From positions 23,870,098 to 23,934,097 of the forward strand of contig NC_063439.1 in NCBI RefSeq assembly GCF_020379485.1: a stretch of 64,000 bases of DNA. Reading direction: 5' to 3'. The notes beneath the pieces were generated by a model that did not search any database, was not told the origin of the DNA, and saw only the letters and a program-made list of their open reading frames with translations. This stretch comes from Brassica napus (taxonomy: Eukaryota; Streptophyta; Magnoliopsida; Brassicales; Brassicaceae). Positions 11,355-22,572 of the stretch are shown here, piece by piece; position 1 is the stretch's first letter; the number at the start of each line of letters is the position of its first letter. Position numbers and translations under genes: made by a program.

Positions 11355-12460
11355 TGGTCAGGAGAGATTAACCCTAGTTTTGATCCTCCACGAGACTGAA
11401 ATTAGATGATTTGAGAATAGTTACAGCATCGAAAGCATGTTGATGGGTAAGTTCATCAATCGTAAGTGAGTGTTGATTACAACTTTCCCGATTGTAAATT
11501 ACAGAGCCGAAGAGAAAAGAGGAAGAAGAAGACTATTTAGTTATTTGTTATTTTAATGGGCCTACTAAAGGGAAATATGGGGGAGGTCGTGGGTCGGGTC
11601 AGGTTAAGCGGGTTATATGAAATGACCAAACCTAATATGTAATACTTTGGCCATTCGGTTCGGTTCTTTCGGTTCTTTATTATAGAGGTTTAGGATCCGA
11701 GTAACAAAGTTGAGAACCGATTTATATCTGAAATAATTTTGGATCTATTCGGTTTTAGTTTTATATCGATTTTTTGGTTAATTCAGATTAAAAAGTCAAA
11801 ATAACCGGATTTTTTATTGAGTATCAGATTTTTTGGATTTTCAGACAAAAATTCGAAGCTAATTTTAAATATTTTAAATAAAAAATATTCTAATAATTCA
11901 ATTTTGGATATTTCAACATATAAATAATATTTTAAAATTATTTGAATATTTTAATATTAAATACAGTTAATATTTATACATAAAACTATATTATAAAATT
12001 CAAATATTCATTCGATTTTCGGTTCTCTTCTGATTTTTTGGTTCTAATAATATAAAATCTATTAATATAATTGATACGATCCAAACTCGAAACAAATTCG
12101 GTTTGGTTTGGATAAATGCGTCGAGGCCTGCCTGATCTTGTGTAGCGAACAACAGAAAACTACTTGATTATTTTATGATGGGCCGATGGGCCCGCCCATT
12201 TAAGGGTGATAAAGGCGGGTCGGGTCAGGTTGAGTTGGTTACATGAAATGAAACAGTCAAACCCGGTATTGTGTGGCGAACAAAATAACAGAAACTGCGT
12301 CTTCTACACAGTTCTCACAAGCATCATATCATCAAACACAGGGCTTTGCTAGGGTTTAAAGTTCGCTGCTCCTGTCTGATGATTTGGACCCTTATCACTC
12401 CCTACTCATTAAATCTCCATTGAATTCAGACAGAAGACATATCTATCGAGAGAGAAAAAA
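11355..12460. promoter_or_regulatory. Divergent promoter region (PORR and DnaJ genes) split by a repeat insert
   Basis: Both flanking genes are transcribed outward from here. TGGGCC-type site II motifs occur near 11556 and 12180-12196. Two related stretches, about 11585-11640 and 12214-12270, share GGGTCGGGTCAGGTT followed by a GGTTA(T/C)ATGAAATGA block in the same order. Between them (about 11650-12115) is a CGGTTCGG-rich AT-rich sequence resembling dispersed repeat DNA, also seen at 40153-40976. The region therefore looks like a promoter with a partial duplication plus an inserted repeat. Confidence 0.45.
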
Positions 12461-15400
12461 ATGCTCCCTAACGCAAAGGTTATTCGCCTGTTAGCTCGTC
12501 GATGTCTCTCCTCATCGCGTGCACAAGATTTCGCCTATCAGGTTAGTGCTTATCTCTCTCTATCTCCTTCTTCCTCGTTATATCCCTCTTTATCTCTTGA
12601 TTTGAAGTTGTGTTCTATGAGAATCTGCAGAAACTCAGGGGAGTAGCTGTTGGGAGTTGTAGGAGATTGAATACAGGTTCTGGCAATCCTGCCAAAGTTC
12701 TTGGAGATCACGCTTCTAAATCTGGTAAGTTTGCTATACGAAAGTGTAATTCATGAGCCAGATTGAGTATTTGCCAGAGGGTTTAAGATTATATGTTGAT
12801 GTAATGTTAGGGCATGACCGGAGATGGATCAGCTTTGGAGGTTTTAATTCTAATTTTGGTTCGAGAAGGTCTATTCATGGAACAGGTTGCGTCGGAGCTT
12901 CATTGAATCTTACAGTTTGTAGATTGTTTTTATAATTGAATCTTTTAACAGTGAAGTTTGTATTTTTCTATTACCAGGCTCTTCATCTATGTCATCTAAG
13001 GACTACTATGAACTTCTTGGTGTGAACAAGAATGCCACAGATGGTGAAATCAAGAAGGCTTATTACGGGGTATGGACTATATGGTTTAGTGTTTGCATCG
13101 TTTAGTTTGTTTGTCTTTGATTGATGCTATTGTTTTTTCAACTTTCTCCAGCTAGCTAAGAAACTCCATCCTGATATGAATAAAGATGACCCAGAAGCTG
13201 AGAAGAAGTTCCAAGAGGTCTCAAAAGCATATGAAGTGAGTTTGTCTCCACATCTTGGACGAAACTGTTTTTGTTATGATGTGTTATAATCTTATACTGA
13301 ATGGTAATTGTTGTTTTTTTTGGATTAGATTTTGAAAGATAAGGAGAAGCGTGACCTTTATGACCAGGTACATAGGCCCTCACAATATTTCTTCGATTTC
13401 GTTATTGCAAGCTTTGGATTGTTCTTGCATTCCTCCTCCCTCGATTTACCTATTACAGATGTGATCTATATCTGCTGCAGGTTGGGCATGAAGCATTTGA
13501 GCAAAATGCTAGCGGTGGGTTTCCAAATGACGGAGGAGGAGGCTTTGGTCAAGGTTTTGACCCGTTTGATAACCCATTTGATATCTTCGGTCAGATCTTT
13601 AACAGAAACAAGCAAGCTTTCGGAGGTCAAGATGTCAAGGTATTATAGTTTGCTTATTTTTTTCGAATGATGAATTTTGTGCTCCACGATTAATATATTT
13701 TATTCCTTCTATACTCTTGTAAGGTTTTGCTTGAACTTTCTTTCATGGAAGCTGTTCAAGGATGCTCCAAAACTGTGACTTTTCAAACTGACATGGCTTG
13801 TAACACTTGTGGTATGTATATATATTCTAACGATCAAAGTACTCTCTCTATATGTTGATATTGTATCAATCTTTAGTTAATGTTTGTTTGTTTGTTTTCT
13901 TCCCCTGATGTGTAGGTGGACAAGGTGTTCCTCCTGGTACCAAACGTGAAAGATGCAAAGCCTGTGATGGCTCTGGGATGGTCAGTATTACAAAACTCTA
14001 GTTTGACCACTGTAATTATGATTTTTTTAATGGTTTTAAGGTGAGACGGTTATGTTTTTTCAGACAACGATGAGAAGGGGTATATTAAGCATCCAACGAA
14101 CTTGCCAACAGTGTGGTGGAGCTGGTCAAACGTTCTCAGTATATCATATATTTGATTATTGCACTTTTTATATCATATATAGTGTTTACCTGTGTATGTA
14201 TATCTGAGGAGACACATAGTCTTCTGCTAGATTCATCCCAAATGTTTGATCTTTAAGTAGGTTTCGTTTGTTTGGGTATTACCAGAGTATTTGCAAATCA
14301 TGTAGAGGGGCTAGAGTGGTTCCAGGACAGAAGTCAGTGAAAGTCAATATTGATCCAGGTAATTTCTTGTTTTTTTTGGCATATCTATAGGTAATAAAAA
14401 ATGTGTCGTCTAGATCCCTTCGAGCTCTTCTTTTTACACATTTTTAAAAATCTTTCAGGGGTTGACAATAGCGACACAATAAAGGTGGGAAGGGCGGGTG
14501 GGGCTGATCCCGAAGGTGACCAACCTGGTGATCTTTATGTTATTTTCAAGGTGACTGTACTGAGTTCAACTTTCTAATGAAAAGCCATGTTAATAATGTC
14601 ATTGCATTCTCAATATCTAGGCTGTATTTTACTTTTCAGGTTCGTGAAGATCCAGTGTTCCGAAGAGAGGGATCAGATATTCATGTGAATTCGGTTCTCA
14701 GTGTTACTCAGGTGAAATGTCGATCCTGTCTCTAAAAGTTCGTAGGCGCTTTAGCCTTCAGGATTTGTTTCTAACTTCTACTGCAGTATCTGTGAGCTCT
14801 TTTTACCATTTTTTTTTGTTTTATCCCTAATAACCAAATGTATTCTCCAATCTTTTATCAGGCCATTCTTGGAGGAACCATTCAAGTTCCAACACTTACC
14901 GGTGATGTCGTCGTGAAGGTTTCTACTACTTTTCTCACTTCTTACTTTGTTATAAAATTCTCGCATTGGCCAGACAGATGTTGAACTCCAGAGAATCATA
15001 TTTTTGGTTGCTAGTTAACTACAGTTTCGAGTTTCATTTCCCACTTAGTGTAGTTTAGGGCAAGTCTTGGCACTTCTCCGGCAATCTAAACTTGGAAACT
15101 CTTTTGTTGCAGGTCCGTCCTGGAACACAACCTGGTCAGAAAGTAGTGCTACGGAATAAAGGTGAGCTTTTTTTTTTTTGCTTGTGTAGATAAGTTCAGC
15201 TTTAGTATACCTGAAAACATAAAAGCAGTTTTTGAGTATGATCTTGAGCTAATTTAGTGACTACAAGACATAAGAAAAAAAAAGTTTCTCAAATCCATTT
15301 GGAAGTTGAGAGAGAGTGAGAAAACCAAGTGTTGATTATTTTCCTGTGTGTTTACTTATCAAACCCCATCCTTTTTGTTTACTATACAAACAGGTATTAG

Positions 15401-15642
15401 GGCAAGAAAGTCAACTAGATTTGGGGATCAGTATGTGCATTTTAACGTCAGCATCCCTGCGTAAGTCCCCCATAAAAAGCCCCAAATAAACTGTGATTAA
15501 GATGGTAATCTCTTCTTATGATTTGTTTATATGTTCTTTTGGCAGGAATATAACGCAGAGACAGCGTGAACTGCTTGAGGAATTCGTTAAAGAAGAACAA
15601 GGTGAATATGAGAAGCGCACTGCTTCTGGATCTTCCCAGTGA
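12461..15642 (+). CDS. GFA2: Mitochondrial DnaJ (Hsp40 type I) chaperone, GFA2-like
   Basis: Seventeen exons, all GT-AG and in frame: 12461-12541, 12631-12724, 12811-12885, 12978-13069, 13152-13235, 13329-13367, 13481-13639, 13724-13811, 13916-13980, 14064-14138, 14286-14358, 14459-14550, 14640-14711, 14862-14918, 15113-15161, 15394-15460, 15546-15642; 452 residues. The N-terminus ([19 protein letters not shown]) looks like a mitochondrial presequence. The J domain begins near residue 88 (KDYYELLG) and holds HPD in [10 protein letters not shown] Gly/Phe-rich stretch follows. The zinc-binding region has four Cys pairs ([31 protein letters not shown]), then the substrate-binding C-terminal domain. 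Arabidopsis GFA2 (At5g48030) stimulates mitochondrial Hsp70 and is needed for polar nuclei fusion and synergid death. All key residues are present. Confidence 0.95.
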
Positions 15643-16483
15643 CAAACTACAAAAATGCTATAGCTGAAAACTATTCATAATGGCAGTATCATCAAAAACC
15701 TTGAAATCATCTTCTTCTTAATCGAAATATCAGTTGCGTTAGGATTAGTGAAAGTATTTGTTTTCCTACTCCTTAGTTTTAACTAATTCTACAAATGCTA
15801 CAAGATAAAAAAAGAAGAAGAAACGTGTTGTTATTGCCTGTTTTTGCTTGTCAACGTTTCATGGTTTATATAGATTACGTTTCATGTTTTGGTTCTCTCC
15901 ATGTAGACATGCTTTTTCTTAATCGTATTGCAGTGAACATCTTTTGTAAAGTGTTCTCTAACTTGACGAAAGAGAATTGTATAACTTTGACATTGATTTT
16001 ATAATGTGGGATGTCACATAATCACATTGAACTGAAATCAAAATGTGTTGTTTTCGGTAACGTCGTGAACAAATTAACATTTTTACCAAGGATTATTATC
16101 ATCATCTGATTAACAGTGATTAAGATGATTAATTCTATTAAATATTATTTTAACATTTTTTCTTGTTACTAAAAAAGTGTCATTGTAAAATTTCAATACA
16201 ATTTTCAACTTATAAATACGTTAATTTTATAAATAATTTTATTTATCTAAAATATTATTGGTTTTATGAAAAGGATATGAGTAAAGTATAAATGACAATT
16301 TTAAATTTATAGAAGTGTATATAAAAACAATTTCATCATCACTTTGTAAAAGTAAATGAACATGGAGCGTCAAGTACAGACACCAAATCTACTACTCCCA
16401 TCTCCCGCCATATCATTACTAAGCAATAAATAAATAAATAAAAAGGTTACTTCTCTTCTTCATCCTTCCTCGCTTTTGTCGTA
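15643..16483. other. Intergenic, AT-rich
   Basis: DnaJ 3' UTR and the promoter of the oxygenase gene. AT-rich spacer at 16080-16350; no gene or bounded repeat seen. Confidence 0.5.
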
Positions 16484-18243
16484 ATGGAGTTACCTGTCGT
16501 AGATCTCTCTCGTTACCTACAATCCTCAAACAGCGAATCGGATCCTCAACTGGGAACCGATCTCCTCGACTCGTGCCGAGAGGTGAGCCGGATCCTGAAG
16601 GAAACCGGAGCCCTACTAGTCAAAGATCCGAGATGCAGCGCCGAAGACAACGATCGATTCATCGATATGATGGAGACTTACTTCTCCAAGCCCGATGAGT
16701 TCAAGCGGTTGCAAGAGAGACCTAATCTCCACTACCAGGTTCACCTCTAGATCTTCACTTCTAAATTCTAATCGAATCCTTTTATTACAAAACCGACAGT
16801 CATGTTGTGTCTTGTCTGCACGAAAGCTAATTTTTTTTTTTTTTAAATCTTTGTTAAAGTCAACACCTTTTTGATTGGATTAGGTTGGTGTGACACCGGA
16901 AGGAGTTGAGGTGCCGAGAAGCTTGGTTGATGAAGAGATGCAAGAGAAATTCAAGACGATGCCTAATGAGTGTAAACCACACATTCCTAAGGGACCAGAT
17001 CACAAGTGGAGGTACATGTGGAGAGTAGGTCCTCGCCCTTCTAACACACGCTTTAAGGTAATGTTTAAGACTATTATTATATGTTTTTGTATATATAATT
17101 ATTTGTGGTTGATTGTTAGAAGTGGCTTATGTTTTAGGAGCTCAACTCTGAGCCTGTGATACCGGAAGGTTTTCCAGAGTGGAAAGAAGTGATGGACTCA
17201 TGGGGTTGCAAGATGATCTCAGCTGTTGAGGTTAGGCACTACTGCCTTTAGTGTTTGTTTGCATTTGATGCTTGTTTAGCTTTGTAACTCATGAGGTGAT
17301 GTTTTTTTATTACAAACTGTTCAGGTTGTTGCTGAAATGGCAGCAATTGGGTTTGGTTTGCCCAAGGATGCGTTTACATCCCTCATGAAGCAGGTCAGTT
17401 CTTAGGCCTTGTCTTGTTTTTCTTCAGTCAAAAGGAAGAATCTTTGTTCAGAACACAGCCTTTTGATTTAGTTTAAGTATTGGATGAATGGTAGAAGTGG
17501 AAATTTGGGTTATGGATGGATTTTGATTTAATTAACTTGGAAGAGTATCATTTTTGTGAATCTCAGGGTCCTCATCTTCTTGCTCCAACGGGAAGTGATC
17601 TTAGCTGTTACAACGAGGAAGGCACTATCTTTGCAGGATATCATTATGACCTCAATTTTCTAACGATTCATGGAAGGAGTAGGTTCCCTGGTCTTTATAT
17701 TTGGTTAAGGAATGGGGAAAAGGTTGCTGTTAAAGTTCCCGTAGGCTGCCTCTTGATTCAAACTGGAAAGCAGGTGTGGAGATGTTACTGCATGTTCTTT
17801 ACTTGATATTGAGTAGAGTCTTGAATTCTTTGAGGTGTAGCTACATTAAGCTAAAATTTTGGTAACTCATGTGTGCAGATAGAGTGGTTGACTGCTGGAG
17901 AATGCATTGCCGGAATGCATGAAGTAGTTGTCACGAGCAAGACCAAGGATGCAATCAAATTAGCAAAAGAACAAAACCGAAGCCTATGGAGAGTTTCCTC
18001 CACTGTAAGTCTTCTTAACCAGTGTCCTTGTCAGTTTTCCTGACCCTTTGGCTTATCTGGAAGATTTGTTTCTGTCTTGTCTTGCAGTTGTTTGCCCACA
18101 TAGCCTCAGATGCCGAGCTGAAACCTTTGGGGCATTTCGCGGAGTCGTCACTGGCAAGTAAATATCCGGCGATACCCGCAGGAGAGTATGTTGAACAAGA
18201 GCTCTCTGTTATCAATCTAAAAGGAAAGAAGTCATCTTCATAA
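16484..18243 (+). CDS. 2-oxoglutarate/Fe(II)-dependent oxygenase family protein
   Basis: Seven exons (16484-16738, 16884-17057, 17138-17230, 17325-17393, 17567-17773, 17879-18004, 18088-18243) encode 359 residues. The N-terminus MELPVVDLSRYL is the usual start of plant 2OG oxygenases. The catalytic double-stranded helix contains GYHYDLNFLTIHGRSRFPGL, with the H-x-D iron ligands, and GECIAGMHEVV, which supplies the distal His. The substrate is unknown. Synteny matches At5g48020, which in Arabidopsis sits at the edge of the thalianol cluster. The next gene here is RABA4, not thalianol synthase. Confidence 0.9.
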
Positions 18244-18842
18244 CTTTGCTGTTCAGCCACAAACCATTGTAAGGTCTGACACTCTGCTTTTGTTGAAGCA
18301 GCTGATCTTGATAACTCAGAATTGGGTCGATTTGCGACTTATATTTGCTTAATCTAAACGTTTCAAATGTTTTTATCTATTTGTGTTTTAATGATGTCAG
18401 TGAAAACCAAACACATGATATCTCAGTTTGTTAAACCATGCCCCTATATATATACAAGTGTTCTAAAATTCAGTCCACCTAGGCGGCAAATTGAATCTAA
18501 CAAATTATTTTTCTTTATTTTTCTTTCAAATCAGTGTAAACGTTCAAAAAATCGGTTTAGGCACCTACTTAATCAATAATCTCCTATTTAATCAATAATC
18601 TCCTATAAAACGCTTACCGCATAATGATTTCTTGAAGATTGCTATATACCAATGTAACAAGGTTTAGTTTCATTTGTCATAATCAAACAATTTGTATGTT
18701 TAACTGAATCACTCAGTTGAGTATATAATGTTTTAACTCTTCCAACTCTATCATCAACAGCTTAGATACAAAGTAGACACATTATTATGCAGTCAAAACA
18801 GAGGAGGAGGTAATAAAATCACAAAAGAAAGACAAAATGATT
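18244..18842. other. Intergenic between convergent genes; empty thalianol-cluster position
   Basis: About 600 bases of AT-rich DNA containing the two 3' UTRs. No fragment of an oxidosqualene cyclase, P450 or BAHD acyltransferase is recognisable. Confidence 0.6.
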
Positions 18843-19668
18843 CTACGATGTTCCACAACATCTCTTTCCTTTAGCTTCAGCCTCTTCTCCAGGAACAACA
18901 ATCTTAGTTCCTTGCAGGAGTGAAGAGTCACCACCAGATTCTCCTTCCTCATTAGCAACAAGATTCTTTTTGCTCACTATCCTATAGATCTCAGTCAAAA
19001 CCGTGAGGAAAGATGGCTCAACATTGATGGAATCCAGAGCTGATGTCTCCATGAAGAAGAGGTTCTCTCTCTGAGCAAACTCCTTTGCATCGTCGGTTGG
19101 TACAGCTCGAAGTGTGCCGAGATCGGTTTTGTTTCCTACAAGCATGATCACAATGTTTTTGTCTGCGTGTCCTCTCAATTCTTCTAACCACCTCGCGACA
19201 TGATCAAAAGACTGTCGTTTTGTTATGTCGTACACAAGCATTGCCCCTACTGCACCTCTGTAGTATGCACTCGTCACCGCTCGGTACCTAAAATAAAAAA
19301 AAAAATTTGGAAAGGTAATGTTCATAGAAACCTTAAAACTCCACAAAAACGTTAAACGAAAGTGTTTATAGATTCTCTGACAAGTAAAACGCATCAATGA
19401 ATAAAAATCACATTTTATAACAAAAGGTAAAGTGAAAGTACCGTTCTTGACCGGCAGTGTCCCATATCTGAGCTTTGACAGTTTTATTATCGATGGTAAG
19501 TGTTCTTGTCTGAAACTCGACACCGATCGTTGCTTTGGACTCGATGCTGAACTCGTTCCTAGAGAATCTAGCGAGAAGCTGAGATTTGCCAACGGCAGAG
19601 TCGCCAATTAAAACTACTTTGAACACATAATCTATCTTCTGATTGAAATTGGTATGAAGATTTGACAT
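18843..19668 (-). CDS. RABA4C: RAB GTPase, RABA4 subclass (RABA4c-like)
   Basis: Two exons, 19442-19668 and 18843-19287, joined in phase 2; 223 residues. All G motifs are present: GDSAVGKS (P-loop), the TIGVEF effector region, [13 protein letters not shown] and ETSAL. The C-terminus KRCCGTS has the two Cys for geranylgeranylation. RABA4 (Rab11/Ypt31-like) GTPases act at the trans-Golgi network in polarised secretion, for example in root hairs and pollen tubes for RABA4b and d. Choice of RABA4c rests on synteny with At5g47960 and near-full-length resemblance from memory. The intron contains a long A run but splices cleanly. Confidence 0.9.
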
Positions 19669-19953
19669 CCTCTCTGACCAAAACTTAGAGAGCTTACGTA
19701 GCTCAAAGAGAAGATCGAATGATAAACTTAGAGTCGAGATCTGATTTGGGTCAGCACGTTAGAGAGAATGAATGACCGGGAAAAAATAATTATAAAGAAG
19801 AAAAGTGGGGTTCGAGCATCGGTAGACGTGAAGGGAAGAAACGAGGAGGGAACGTCAACCAAGTGGGTCCCCACTTGTGCCTTTTTCGCTTTATTTTAAA
19901 ATTTTACTTTATTGTATATCACGGAAATTTGGTAATTTAGGGGTGGCCACTGC
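19669..19953. promoter_or_regulatory. RABA4 5' UTR and promoter
   Basis: Region just upstream of the start codon. No confident TATA box. It ends at the 8-base target duplication of the element starting at 19954, so that insertion lies within 300 bases of the RABA4 start codon. Confidence 0.4.
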
Positions 19954-20524
19954 TAGAGCCGTACTTAGAGACTTTTGAAAAAGGCATTTGCGTAGGGCCC
20001 CTAAATTTTGTAAAAATTTTAGGGTTCCAAATTACAAAAAAAATACTTTTACATGGTAGTTAACATATTCTCTTAGTTAGATTTTTATTTTTATTTAAAT
20101 TTAAATTGTACTTATGTTTAAAGTAACTAGGTTTGTGATCATTTTTACTATATTTTAAATAAAACTATAAAGATTCTACTTCTAAAAAACTGTAAATATT
20201 TGATCACATTGGTCTTTTTTTTTTATATGCTATGAGTTAAATTTATTTTATATATTTATGAGAATTTGATAAAGAAAATATAATATTTTCAATATATAGT
20301 TTATTATAGTTAATTTAAATGCTAAGATTTATATTTTTGACAGCTACCAATATTTCAATCAAAAATTTATATCTTTTTATTTATATTACAAATTCATACT
20401 TTTTGTTCATGATTTAAATAATTCAAATGAGTATTATATATATATATATTATTATTAAAAATATATCATGTAAAATATATTTTTGAACTCGCCTCGGAAT
20501 TCCAAACACCTTCGCACGGCACTG
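19954..20524. mobile_element. Small hAT-like non-autonomous element
   Basis: 571 bases flanked by an exact 8-base direct repeat GCCACTGC (19946-19953 and 20525-20532), the target-site size of hAT transposons. Ends are short imperfect inverted repeats: left TAGAGCCGTAC, right (reverse complement) CAGTGCCGTGC. The interior is AT-rich with no open frame. Confidence 0.7.
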
Positions 20525-20532
20525 GCCACTGC

Positions 20533-21110
20533 CATTTAGAAAAATAAATGTACCAATTCATCATTCAACAAGTTTGATTTTTAGAGATTTGTTGCCTCAC
20601 ATTTGTCCCCCCAAAAAAATTTGTTGCCTCATATAGAACAGAAAATTCAATTACTATTATTTTCTAACAAGTTTGGATCGATCATATTGGTTTTGATAAC
20701 GACAAGATACCATTTTAGTTTGACCAAACAAACTTTGTCAATATAAAAGTTTTTTAAAAAAACTGTGACATTGGTTACCAAGCACAGTTTTGAGCCAATT
20801 TATAGGGAAATAAATGAATACAACCACGACAAAAGAATGAATACAGCCTCTGATTTTTAAAACAGTAAGGGCTTGTTTTTCACTATTATTATTAATAGAA
20901 AAATGTGAAATTATAAATCTATCTTAAAACATAATAAAAATATTGTTTGATTTATTTTAATTTGAACAATAGAATAATAATAATTATATTACTACCAAAT
21001 GAAAAAAAAAATTTAGATCAATTTTTCATAAATAATATCTGTATATAAAATGCAAATGCTATTTTTTTAAAATAACATTTCCATTAGTTTTCAAGATATT
21101 GCAAATTTAA
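20533..21110. other. Intergenic, AT-rich
   Basis: AT-rich DNA between two small elements; no gene or further repeat recognised. Confidence 0.5.
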
Positions 21111-21119
21111 TTTTAATAA

Positions 21120-21654
21120 GGGCAATTGTCAATAATAGCACATTTTGAAGTTTATGTCTCAAAAATGACACTAGAAGGAGAAAGTCACAAAAATGACATT
21201 CATTAAAAGGTAAAATATCCTTAATACCCTTGGAGTAAAATTAAATACACAAACAAAAATAAATAAAAATAAATAAAATAAAAATTAAAAAAATGAATTT
21301 TTTTTTATAGTTTCAGATTATATGTTTTCAGATTCGAAATTTTTATAATTTTTTTTTTTGAAATTTTCTTTTTGAATTTTTTTTTATTTTTTTCAAATTT
21401 TCTTTTTATAATTTAAAAAGAATTTTTGTTTTTAAAATTTTTATCTTTTATTTTAATATTTATTTTTTATAAAATTTTAAACTCTAATTCCAAAACCCCA
21501 CCCCTTAACTCTAAACCCTAAGGTTTGGATTAATTAACCCAAAGGGTATAAGTGTATATTTACCTTTTTAATGAAACTTATTTTTGTGACTTTGAGTCTT
21601 GAGTGCTACTTTGGGAATAAAAACTTGGTTTGGTGCTATTCTAGTATTTTTCTC
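21120..21654. mobile_element. MULE-like MITE with long terminal inverted repeats
   Basis: 535 bases flanked by an exact 9-base duplication TTTTAATAA (21111-21119 and 21655-21663), typical of Mutator-like elements. The first and last about 110 bases are inverted relatives: AATAGCAC, then GTCACAAAAAT, ATTAAAA(A)GGTAAAT and ATACCCTT occur in the same order from each end. No coding capacity. Confidence 0.75.
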
Positions 21655-22572
21655 TTTTAATAATTTAGTGTTTCTTAGAGTTAGAGCCCTCCCCATTTTT
21701 TATTGGACCTTAAATATATCTGACCTTGATTACAAAGCCTAGCACCGAATCACACCACATGCCACAGTCGAACCGGATCGAACCGATCACTGGTACTTAA
21801 AAATGAGTTACCGGTTCGTATTTCGGTCTGGTTTTAAGAACATTGGATAACAAATTAAAAACAAACCTAAGAACCGTACCCGAACAATTGCGAGCAATTT
21901 CACCACTCTGTCTGTGCTATTCTCCTCCACTCGTCCGCCGTATTCGTCGTCTCTGCCACCGTGAGTCCCTCTTCGATGCTTTCTCTGCTTCAGAAGCTAC
22001 TCTTCTTCCTCTCTTTAGATACTTATCGCCTCTCATTATAATTACCGCTAAAATCTGAGCTTAATTCATGGTGAAATCTGTGGTTTCTCTCCTGCTATAG
22101 TATCTATTTATGTTACTCGATTTACTTGCGTGATTTAGTTTTCTCTTGGAGATTGCCTCTCCTTTAAAGCATTCACAAAAAGCTTAGATTCACAATTTGG
22201 TTTTATTTAGGTCTGAGATTGATGCTTTGTTAGCTTAGTTTCTACTTTGGTTTGAAAAGTGGGATGTATAAGGGAAGATATTCAGCTTTGTGGTTAGTTT
22301 GAGCTAAGATAAACCTGTTGAAACGTTATCTTGATTTATGTAATGTAATGATACAAATTGCTCTTTGATCTGATCTATCCATCATAAAGAACCTTATCTG
22401 AAAGTTCATAAATGTTGAAGAAGTAGCATATGAGTAAGAGATTCAAGGAAACTGTTGTTTCAGAATCTTGTGTTGTGGCTTACTTTTATGGTACCAAAAA
22501 CACTTATTCTGTTTTGCTTTGAAGCTAATGTGTACATTCTTTGTATAGTTGATTATCAGGTGGTACGAAGCC

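Noticed and set aside
13332..13670. 112-codon frame across a DnaJ intron
   Set aside because: It reads exon 6, intron and exon 7 out of frame; the spliced model reproduces the J-domain and Gly/Phe sequence.
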